This document shows, piece by piece, positions 1 through 11,300 of a stretch of 64,000 bases of DNA. The DNA lies in assembly GCA_973895155.1 (NCBI GenBank), contig OZ316896.1:19468001-19532000 (forward strand), written 5' to 3'. This stretch comes from Marsupella aquatica. Lineage: Eukaryota > Marchantiophyta. Under the pieces are notes generated by a model. The model was not told where the DNA came from, did no database searches, and saw only the letters and a program-made list of their open reading frames with translations. Made by a program: the position numbers and the translations under genes. The first letter of the stretch is position 1; each line of letters begins with the position of its first letter.

Positions 1-165
1 CGTTGCCTCAATTTGATATCTTCAGTGCAATACAAGTGTAATGGCATTGGGCTATGTCTTTTAGACAGGCTTATAGAATAACCTCTTAGCAACTTCTCTC
101 CTGCGACTCTTATTATAACTCTCTCAAAATTTTGATTATAGATATACATCTATATATAAATTACT

Positions 166-353
166 TAGGCTCCTTTGAAAGATCTTTCCATGCTTGTTCT
201 TAAGGAACCCAAAAGCGTCCATTTGATAACAAGCCAGAACGATGTTAAATGTATTCTGACTATGTTAGGCTCCTTTGAAAGATCTTTCGAGCTTGTTCCT
301 AAGGAACCCAAAAACGTCCACTTGATATCAAGCCAAAATGATATTAAATGTTG
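166..353. repeat. 100-bp tandem duplication
   Basis: Two imperfect copies begin at 166 and 266, both opening with taggctcctttgaaagatc and running to a shared gatRttaaatgt end. They differ by scattered substitutions and one short indel, so the duplication is not recent. No coding potential is visible. Confidence 0.85.
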
Positions 354-3300
354 AAGTTAATTGCTAGAAATCTTTCAGATGTAGAGTGTCCATTTGAGGT
401 GATGGCAGAATCTTCAGGATTTCCTAGTTCTTTCAACTTTTGTCAAAACTACACTAGAGATGTCAGTCTTGCTAGAAAAATCTTTGCAAGCCTCTTCTAA
501 CGAGCCCATGAATAAACTTTTGTAAACAAGAAGGGTGTCAATGACTGAATGCATGAAAGGTGTCATTGCCTAGGGGGTTGCAAGGTTAAATTCACAGGCT
601 TGGGACAGAGTGAGAAGCCCATGAAGCATGCAAATAACAAATAATTTTAAAATAGGTGCCCAGTGCTAGAATTTGGACCGTTTTGTATTTTTTTATCGTT
701 TATTGTTTGTACTAATCAGATTACCACTACATATATTATTTTCACTGGTCTGGCAAAAATAGTGGCCGTTTCTTTGCAAATAATTGACATTGTTCAAACT
801 TGGACTCACGTGATGCCAGGATTGACTACAAGACCTGGACCTAAGGACCCGGGTTGGACCTTATGGGTAAGTAATGAACCTACTCACAGGGAACAAGGAT
901 TCAGCTTACAGTTAGGCATAGCGCGGCCAAGATGTGCTTAGCGTCGTTAATGAGGCCAAATAGAAATGAGATTGGTTCAGTCTTGGGTACCAATGATCTC
1001 TCTCGATTTTTCCTCCCATTTTGTTTGTACTCTTTTGCCCTTTTAGTGGATTATCCAAAAAAAATTGTACTTCAGTTCAGTTCAGAGAAAGTAGCAAATT
1101 CTGCTCTACTCTGCCCCCCACCCCCTTTTCCTTCCCTCGTCTCTATGCAAGATGCTAAGTTGGATTCCGAGACAAAGAGAAACGATAATCAGACAACATT
1201 ACAACCTTCGTCGGTTAGCTAATTAAGTCTCCTTGTGGTTGGTATGTGGACACTCTTGGCCCATTTGATCACAGTAGGTTGAAGTTGTCTTATTATTCTG
1301 CTGCTAGATACAAGACTAGACTAAGCGAGACTCGATGTTGAATGATGTCCAAAACGAACTGCCAATCCCAAATATATCAGAAAAAGTGCAGGTGGAGAAA
1401 GCTTGGTATTTAATCGGGTATTTTGTCCCTTCTTATGTGAGTTATACAAAGCTTTAACTACTGAAGGTCCCTTGGAAGCTTCACGTTGGGCCATGCCACA
1501 TACCTCAAGACTTTTGGGGGCTCAAGGGGGTAACGGACATGGTTCACAAGCGCTTGCTAAATGCCAATATTACAAGTTGTTATAATTAGTCTCACTGAGA
1601 GATATCAATCTCAACAGCTTTCCGGCCTGCCATCTCCCCTCTTGTCACCCAAGCTCGAGGGTACGTACCTTCTCGTTCCATTTGCGTCCTTTCCCTCGGT
1701 GTCCAATCTAGATATCCAATCGAGAGTGTCTACTTTTCAAGTAATCTACGAGACCAGCTTGAGGATTGAAGAGAGCTCGTTTGAGCGGAGGGCATCTGCA
1801 CGGAGTTAAAGCCACGTTTCTTGTCTACCCGCTTGTCTTGATAAGAGTCCGAGTGCTGTGTCTGATCATGAGGCCACCGATCGTCATTACATGCTAGGTG
1901 ATAAGAGAGCTGAGGGCAGTGCTCACCATTGGAAAAGCCGTCTCTGCCAAGCGAGTTTGCGTACTTTTTCTTCAATATCACGAACAGCAATGACAAGACG
2001 ACGCTCAAATCGAAGTTTGCTCGTAAATAATGTAAAAACTCTGGAATCAACCAAAGGTGCTTCCATTCATGTATTGAAGGTTCTGAGAACCAATTCGTCC
2101 ATGTGCACATACAAGAATGCGTCTCTCAATGTTTCAGGACAGCTGACTTGTGCAAAGTTCATAACCCCAAGTGGAGAGCATTTGCACAACTTCGTCAGGG
2201 AGGCAATCTGAGTCGGGAATTTGTGTGGCGTTTGGGCCAACGTTTGACAGACGAGCTATCAGTGTTGAAAAGCATCACGAGTCCAAAGTAACACATCAAT
2301 TATAGAACTCAAACAGAAAAGCAGGGGCTTCTGCTGTGAACCTCAAAATGTTTGTGTGAACTCAAATTGAATCCCAATTACTGTGTGTCTATATCACCAA
2401 AATATAGAAAATTGTACTAGAGACATTGAAACCTACATTGTTCGTACTCTAGTAATGTACATTTAGAGACAGTACATTAAATGTCAGAAAGAAATCAGCC
2501 AGCACAAGTACCTTGTACTGTAGTACTTCTAGTAGAAGCAAGAGTATTCACGGGTATTCTCTTTCAATCAATTAATCTATGGGTGTCAAAAATAGTGGAA
2601 TGCATTTCACGGTATTGGCTTGTTCCTTCCTTTTTCAACTTTGTAGATAGACCATGACCATGGAGAGACTGGGGGGGGGGGGGAGGGGGATCCCTTATTT
2701 TAGTACTGGAGTTGATTCCGATGCCTCCTAAGCTCAAAGTGTTGTTTACACTCGCTCCACTAGTGGCTACCTCTTCGTTCGACAAAGCAATTTTAACAAT
2801 TTCCGACATTGGACAACAGTAAAGTTAACATCCAAGCGTATTGACGGAGTGCTCGCAAAATCAGAAAACGGCGCGTGGCACGGGATCGAACAAAGTAAGC
2901 GTCCGTGTGATCTTATTTTTTCTGAAATAAAACTTGAACATCACTCTTTGTCATACGAAGGAATTTCATACGTAACCAAGATTGAAGGTTGGTGTCGACG
3001 TATGCAAGCATCGGTAGGATCGACCCAGTGGTTCGATATTTCTCTTTAATTACCAGCCTAAAAATTCAGCAACATTTTTCTTAAGGCACACATAAAGCTG
3101 TCGATCGCCAGCCCTTTCCCATTTGATTCGTCTCTGAGAATAGGCACCAATTTACAACTCGATCTGTCGTCATGCACCAAAGTCTCCAATCATATTTCGA
3201 AGTTTATACTGAGATCTCATCAACAGAACGACGAGCTGATCAAAACCTCAGCAAGGATACCACAAAATCGCTCATTATTAAAGAGCACATGTTTGCCGAA

Positions 3301-4520
3301 CCAAATTTTGTCTAACATCACTTGAAAAAAACCATGCAAATGTACTGATCAAAGTATCTCGAATCTTATACCATAAAAACATGTGCACAGACAGAGAAAA
3401 GGCAGAATTGAACCGTAATACTCAAATTTAATGGTTAAGATCGTGCACTACAACAGCTCCAAGATTGAGCCAACTATAATCAAAGCAAGGATTGAGATTG
3501 GTATACGTACTACGACTCCATGTTTGACCCAATAATGCTCAAATCAAGGCGCCCACAACAGTAACACAGCCTTAAATCGTCGCGCCCACAACTCCGTTGG
3601 TGGCGGTAGATTGCCTCAACCATCTTGCGGCCAACAGCTCATCGTTCACGGGAAGGATGAGGAACGCGAACATCCTGAGACTGAAAGCAAAACCGACATA
3701 GCTTGCTGTCCCGGGGATCGGTGAAGCAAAGGCTAACAAATGAAAATGAAAAGTGCAGCTCCTCACATATTCTACAAATAACAGCTGATTGAAAAGATCG
3801 CGTCGATTCCAAACTTTCAACACTCGGTAGGGGAAAGAAATTAGTCAGCAAAGCCCATTGACACCAGAGAGGAACAAAGGAGTGAGCCAAAGAGAGATTG
3901 CATCCAAGACACTCAATAAAGCATAGCTAAGTACCGGTCCTCGTCTCCTCCGAGGTGTGAAAGGATGTGCAGAAAATCTCTTAGAGTGGAATGCACGGAG
4001 TCATGTGCTTCACAAGGGTGTGTACACTTTGAAGTTCTCCTTTCATAAACCTTGCTCCGGAAATGTGCAGTAGCGGGCTTGCTTGCAGGATGTATGTTTG
4101 TCAGTGCACACATTCAAGTGGTGTTAGAAATCTATGAAGATGTCCAACCACCTTTAATAAGCACCCCTGCTCCACCCATTTCATACTTTCTAGGCCTTAA
4201 ACCTAGAACGTTCGTCGATCATTATTCTCCATCCCAATTTCTAAGGGCTGTTGCGGGACACCTCACATACTCCTGGTAATCTTCTTTGCCCCGACAACTA
4301 CTTTTTTTGGCATGCAGTTTAGGAAGTTCTTTTCGATTGCTGGACGGACTTGGCGTTTGTTAGCTTTGAATCGCAGTCACTCTTGAAAATTTCTTCATTC
4401 TTCCCATAGACAACTCCAGGTGCTCTCCAACCAGAAGGAAGCCTACAACGAGAAACATTGCCCAAAAAGAGTGTAACATGGCCCTTGCCCCATGAGTCTT
4501 GGAACTGAGATCCGCAGGAC
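354..4520. other. Intergenic, no recognisable gene
   Basis: Only short open frames occur here on either strand. The longest, on opposite strands around 1730-2211, overlap each other and resemble no family I know; the minus-strand frame has one hydrophobic stretch. A pure G run (14 bases, broken by one A) lies near 2670. The stretch is downstream (3') of the minus-strand fucosyltransferase gene. Confidence 0.5.
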
Positions 4521-4632
4521 TCGAACACGACATCGAGGTGGTTTGATCACACCGGACTAAGTGAAAATATTTCGAACACGACATCGAGGTGGTTTTGATC
4601 AAACCGGACTAAGTGAAAATATTTCGAACACA
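4521..4632. repeat. 52-bp tandem duplication
   Basis: Two nearly identical units begin at 4521 and 4572 with tcgaacacgacatcgaggtg, and a third copy starts at about 4624 but breaks off after eight bases. The unit holds a short inverted motif (ttgatcaaaccgg). It lies about 0.7 kb beyond the stop codon of the fucosyltransferase gene. Confidence 0.85.
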
Positions 4633-5324
4633 CTGACAGATCTCAACATTCTTTGCTCCTTGACGTCAATTTCTTTAATTCATTCATATGACATTCACAT
4701 CAGATATCTCGAAGAGACAGTAGACTTCAGGAGACTGCACAAAGAATATGTAAGTAACTGGAGACGATGTCTCCTCCAATGGGTACAAGCCAAGGCCCGC
4801 TTCATATAGAAGCTTTTAAAAGCTACAATTACAAGTGGTAAAGACCGCCAATCTTATTCGAATCTTTAGCCCGAACAATAGAATGTGTGCACATGTGAAT
4901 CGCATCATGTGACTGAATGAAGAGAGGGCTGTGGCTCTTTGTGGCTATCTCTCTATTTAAGTAATCAGGGGTATGATGACCAAGTAAAATGGCAAAGAAT
5001 AGAATGAATCCAGCTCCTCATTAACTTGAGATGTGCTTGCGGATCGGGTAATGCCACAAGCCACCCAATGATCTCTTCATTCTGCTGCCTCCCAGAAAAG
5101 AAAGATGTTAATGATGGCATCTATCTTGCAATAGCCTGCCTTCCGCTGTTGGATTTTCGTAAGGAAATATCACCGCCTGCAGCGTTCGCACAGGAATATT
5201 CGTGGAATGCTGTATATAATTGACTCAATTATCATATTGCTATTTGACGGCTATTAATGAGAAAGTAAACGTACAAGTAATCCCGTAGAGATGGCAGGAG
5301 GGACCCAAAGTGGAATACCAAACT

Positions 5325-8300
5325 TCAAAAATCGCTTTGAAATGTGGAAATGAGCTGAACTCCCCCGTCATGATCTATGTCAAGACACCTTTTGAGGGAC
5401 GGCTCGCTGTCAAAGATAGGTTTATCGTTCAACGATGGATCATGTGGACATTCGTGTTTACTTGCAGTGTGTTGGTGGCATAAGTCGATGGACTGTGCAC
5501 GTTCGCACGACTTATAAGTGTGTTCTGCCGTATCCTCTCGGAATTCGATGAACCACGGAACGAGAGCGCCATAGCCTTGAGCAAGGGAGCCAAATGTAGA
5601 GGCTGGAGTCACCAACAGTTGGTCGGACAGGCTGAGGGCCAAAATTTCTACAAATGCCTGGATGTCTTCTTCCTTACTAAGCCGTTGAAACTCATTACTT
5701 GTGACCTGCAGTATCAAGACAACCACCGGTTAGTGACTTCAGTGCTATGCAGTATACTCCATGCAGAACGTACACAACAATGCTCCTCAGCGCAGAATAA
5801 TTGGCGTATACCAATAGAGCTAAACGTGAACCCATATTCAGAACGTTCTAGAACGGTGGAGCAACAATCGTTCTAAATGACTGGCACCAATTTGTATTGG
5901 AATCACATTGAGCATCTCAACTCGTTCTGGAGTTTCTGGGTGTTTAAATTCCAACTTCCCATTTCCAATTCCGCAGCCAATACTCTCACCGTCATTTCGA
6001 TTACAAATGACACGGATACATCTAGGCTTCGCCAGTACAGGTGCGATCCAGGTTCTTTGAGTAAGGTACTACGGATTTCTTTCAACTCAACCCCAAACGC
6101 CCATTTTGCAATGACTATTTGTATTCCGCCAAAGTCAAACCTCCACCCTTTAAGAGTCACTTATCGTATCCCAAATGACTTCCGCCACGTCTAATCACAA
6201 AAGTGAGTGTTCACAGCAAATCACGAAAGGGACAGCAGAAACCAGCAATCTGAACTACTGGCACGTCTGGAGCACCACAAAACAATCATCAATTCTGCGT
6301 AAACCTAGAAGCCGCTTCAGATGTGGCCACGTCAGTCATGACCCAGAAAACTGACCAACGAAAAAGTACCCTTAACATGTCCCGTTCGCCATCAGGGCAA
6401 TTCAGAAGGCCAATGTCGAGACAGGAAAAATTAGTGCAAGACATTAAGACCTTCTGATGAGGACATCCCGACCACCTGACACTGCTCAAGCATCGCTATA
6501 TAAAGTACAAACCAGACTGGAAACAACGAGCGCTGACGTGAGGGAAGGGCACCACCGACCTGAATGACCTCCACCTCTTCTCCACTGACAGTATGCCCGT
6601 CCGGATAGGTTGCCTTCAAGTACTCGTTCAGACTCCGGAACAAGGATGCAATAAAGACTTTCGTATTAGAAGATGGCGGGTGCGACTCCTCCTTGTCCCA
6701 AGAAGAGCTGCCATTCGGAAGAATCCCATTTTCCAGCACGCAGTCCAGGATCCTTTTATTCAGCAATGCATTAATCTTCTCATAATGATCCTTACCCTCC
6801 CTGTCAGATATCAAAACGATTCGTGTCAGTACGACGACTGTTGGCAACCTTGCTCTTGATGGGCTGTGTAGATTTTTAGTCCCTTTTTAATATCCATATT
6901 CTACTCGGAAAAGCTTCGGACACTGGCCGGGGACACAAAGAAAGTAATATGAAAGAGTTTCACAGACTTCTCTACTGACTACTCTAAAGATCGCATCCCT
7001 GGAGATTTGAAACTTGCAGCTCCTGCAAACTTATCTTGAATCGTACTCTGTGCCCGTTCCAGAGGTATGTCCAGGGATTGATCGTATACATCAAACTGCA
7101 GCACACCTTTTAGGATTATGTTGATCGAAGTAGATCTTTCTGAAGAGAATCCACGATGAAGACCTACTTGCGAAGTGACGACAGAGGGACGAGGGCCAAG
7201 TCTGGACGAATTAAATATCCCTTTGGTACTACTGACTTCAACGTGCGGGGGTTTCGTAATTTCATACTTTTGTCGTTGATCAAGCAACGCAGTACTGCGC
7301 TCTATACATTACTTTAAAGGTCAAACCAACGTTACATTCCGCTTAGTGAGCACTTTTAAGACGTTCCTTCCACTACCCTAGATATTCTTCTACATATAAT
7401 GAATGCCCTTGCCATCGCCAATCTTCCTTATCATGGCTTCTAAGATCTTGACAAGGGTGGTTTGCAAGCGAGAGAGCGAGAGAGCGAGAGAGAGAAAATG
7501 GTACCTGGAGCGCAGCTGAATCCCGACACGGCGATCCGCCTTGCTGAAATGCTGGTTGTCGAGCTCCTTGAGCTTGGAGAAAACAGCGTCGCCCGGCAGC
7601 AGCGCGGACCTGAGTACCCGAGTCATCACCATTCTGTCGGGGAACAACGCATCCAGAGATCGTCCGAAGACTGGCGAACCGAAAAGCTTGGGGACGCTGT
7701 AGATGCAGCCACCCCAGTAGAGCCATGGCACCTGGTCCACCATGCGCTGCTCCGTCCTGCAGTAGAACCTGTTCGCGGGCTGCCATCTGCCGCCGCCACC
7801 AAACAACTGTGTCATTGCAATGTCCGTATTCATGCATGAAACCCTACTGCACATATTGCATCATCACCGTAAACTGTTCCGTGTGACCGATATCACGCAG
7901 CGTCATGACCGCGCTAGCGTATGGAGAGGAGAGTATCACCTTTCACAGCAAAGTGCTGCTGGCCGTAGAAACGAACGAATGCTTTCGGGATCCTAAACCC
8001 TTCAAATGCTCCTCTCGATCACATGAATGCAGAAGATTTTAGGAGAGATCTAGGACTTCGAAACATGCAGTGATCTTCTATTGCCAGAATTCTGACTAGA
8101 CGCTGGAATGTTCATCCAGCTCGTTTCCAATTCAGAAAATTCCGAGACAACTTCAGAGCTTTTACTGAGGTTATTTCAGAATTTCGAGCTGGGGACTCTT
8201 CATCGCCCGAATCAAAAGCGTTGCATACAAGATTACATAGTAACACTTGGTTCCTTCCTTTGGTTGACCGGTAGGAGAACATAGCCCACAGAAAGTAGGG

Positions 8301-11300
8301 GAGTCAGAAGTGGGTATCTTTGTCTAATCGTCACTTGCTCGCTTGGTCGGCAACAAGACCAATGCTGAAAATATCCAAGAGGACAAGCGAGATGAGGAGG
8401 GTTAAAGGCTTTTCAGTCGAGACAGTGCGTGCTCTCATACACTCTGACTACCAAAGTAAATAACCAACTGAAGCCAAGATAGTGCCCTGGCCTCTTCATT
8501 CATTCCCGTTTGAACGTACGAGAATATCAAATATCTAGGTCGAGCGGACCAATAAAATCATACTGCCTCTTTCTTCTCCCTGCACAGGTTTCAAGCTCAC
8601 GAGGGAGCGCAGAAAGTCGTTGGCATTTCAGTGCTCCATCAAAAGCCCCTTCTCCCATGGCGTAAAGGAACGTCACCAGTTCCGAGCCGGTAAGTTCCCA
8701 GAAGGTGTAACACGGCCGAACACACACGGTTTGCCGTGCGTTTAGAGCAATGTGGGGATTTGAAGAGGGGAAATGCCTCTTTCTTCTCCCTGCACAGGTT
8801 TCAAGCTCACGAGGGAGCACAGAAAGTTGTTGGCATTTCAGTGCTCCATCAAAAGCCCCTTCTCCCATGGCGTAAAGGAACGTCACCAGTTCCGAGCCGG
8901 TAAGTTCCCAGAAGGTGTAACACGGCCGAACACACACGGTTTGCCGTGCGTTTAGAGCAATGTGGGGATTTGAAGAGGGGAAATGCCTCTTTCTTCTCCC
9001 TGCACAGGTTTCAAGCTCACGAGGGAGCACAGAAAGTTGTTGGCATTTCAGTGCTCCATCAAAAGCCCCTTCTCCCATGGCGTAAAGGAACGTCACCAGT
9101 TCCGAGCCGGTAAGTTCCCAGAAGGTGTAACACGGCGGAACACACACGGTTTGCCGTGCGTTTAGAGCAATGTGGGGATTTGAAGAGGGGAAATGGGGAA
9201 TCAACATGCTGGCCTCAAATCAAAGCATGAAAGTACGGTTCGGAGCCGTGATGAGGAAACATGCCAGCGTACTTCAAAACGACTTGAAGAGCCTCACTAA
9301 CTGTGACGCACGCCTAGTAACTGCAAAGAGGAGGTGAGGACGACTATGTATGGATATCAACACCGTACAACAGCTTTCTGGGCCATTAAAATTCAACTAT
9401 GGAGTAGAAGCCAATTTACGGTACTTCACTACTGGTACAAAAGATCCATGTAATCATCTCTGACAATATGCCACGACTAGGGAGAAGGATGAACTCCTGA
9501 CAGAGCTCACCTCGAGCGGCAACTGAGACACCCTTGAAGACATTGGAACCTTTCACAGTTCACACGGAGCCAGTTCGTCACTTACCAGATTTCTCTCTGG
9601 ACATGTCAGATGTCAGGAGGAACAGGCCGACGGAGGTATCATACCCCTGCTGGTAATCACACATCAAAATGTGGTTGCATTCATTGATTGAAAGGAAAAA
9701 ACTAGCATTATCACTGTATGCAGGGGTGTCGTACATAGTATATGTCATATTTTGATGTGCAGTTACCGAGACCCGTATCATACTCTCGTGCTGCAAATGG
9801 AGTGGCAGACATCCGTCTATGGCAGCAGGATACAGAGTTACAGACTGTTGCTTCCGTGATAGTTCCGTGATGGTTCCGTATTTGAACCGTAATGGCCGTG
9901 TGCAATCAAGTAACGTATGGCCAGCTGTGGTGACATTTCATCAGATTGCCAGGCCAGAGCTGTGACTTTGTCTCCGAAAGAACAAACCCACAAATCCTAC
10001 CTAATCCTGGAGATGATAAACCAATCGTTGTCTGGGACTTAGTAGTAATAAATTCGTAACGAATAATTAATTGGTTCAGTCCACCCACCACCCTGGACAG
10101 ACGGCGGGGCGATGAGGGAATCGAGTGCAGGTCCGACGGATTACACATTTACACGCCCCACCGAAGGTACTGTACCAAAGTAGGCATCAATTTAAGGGCA
10201 ATGCCAACTATCTGCCTCAATTGAAAGTCAGAAGCTTGAGATCCAGTATCATCGAAAGTCAAACACATGTTGTAATCATCATACATCTAAGTTCGTGTCA
10301 GAACTGCCCCAAAGGAAAACAAAATGTAACAATAACTTAAGACTTTGGGATCAAAACTGATTTGTCGAGGTTACGAGAGGAGTCCACGTCCCGAATTCAA
10401 AATTCTAATGCCGATGACTTGAGACGATACCTTTCTGAAAGTAAAGTCGAACGGCAGCAACTTCTGAGAGGCATTCTTATTATCTGCGGGCCCTTCCTCA
10501 TCAGAACGGGTTTAGAAATTTTCTTTCACAAGCGTAGTCAGATTCCACAATACGGTAATGTAACGCTCTGCTGTGCAAAGGTCTAGGAGGTCATCGCAAC
10601 ACACGAGTCCGATTGCCCTTTCTAAGCTTCGCTAGAATGGAGGTGAAAACTCGTACCATTATTCTAACTGACCTGACAACAAGTAGAACTCTGGGCCCAA
10701 GCATTCGCTGTCTCAGGGCTGGCATGTTATGTGTTATTGAGGGGTAGATCGCCCGGCATTAATTCCTGAGTAAACTTGGGAAGGTCCACGTGAGGGAGCT
10801 CTGGCCATAAAGAACGGAGCGCCAGTGCTGCAATCTGGCAGACCCCTATTTCTACACAAGACAGCTGAGAGTTTGAAGGAGTTGGTGGAGGCATGATCTA
10901 TATCATGCACCAGTTCAGAAACGCCCACAGGTTATCTCCCACGTAAGATCTCTGTTTCCAGCTTTACCTCTCTACTCTTCCTACTGGAGTCAGGTTTCCC
11001 ATTACTCAACGATATTTTTAATGTGTTTCTTCCTCGTTCTCATAAATAGCTATGCAGTGGCATACAGGTATAGTAACTACAGTCCAATGTTCTTGTCTTT
11101 TGGATCAGATCAAGCGAGGGATCGACATCAATTGGACATCACCAATGAAGAGGAACTATGGACCCACAGTCCTAAAACTCCCGGTGAAAGAAGGAGAGCC
11201 CCAAAAACCTCTTCCAACGCCACCTCCACCACCACACGCACACTCAGAGATATAAATCTCAAACCGTCACTTCCATCTTTGCCCAAGCCCGACCGCCAAC

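Noticed and set aside
5841-5854. A perfect three-part heat-shock-element-like motif (GAAcgTTCtaGAA).
   Set aside because: It lies in intron 4 of the fucosyltransferase, inside what looks like an old repeat fragment, with no promoter nearby; a chance match is likely.
7373-7837. Alternative 154-codon minus-strand frame over fucosyltransferase exon 3.
   Set aside because: Only the other register (through 7846-7505) matches GT37 and joins in phase to exons 2 and 4.
8527-9207. The 226-codon minus-strand frame across the 210-bp repeats as a real gene.
   Set aside because: It is open only because the unit length is a multiple of three and the copies are nearly identical; the frame shows no known domain and lies within an intron on the same strand.
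9225-9265. A gtacggttcggagccgtgat hairpin after the 210-bp repeats, reminiscent of group II intron domain V.
   Set aside because: The two arms occur in the opposite order to domain V and no bulge or flanking domain VI is present; it is an ordinary short palindrome.
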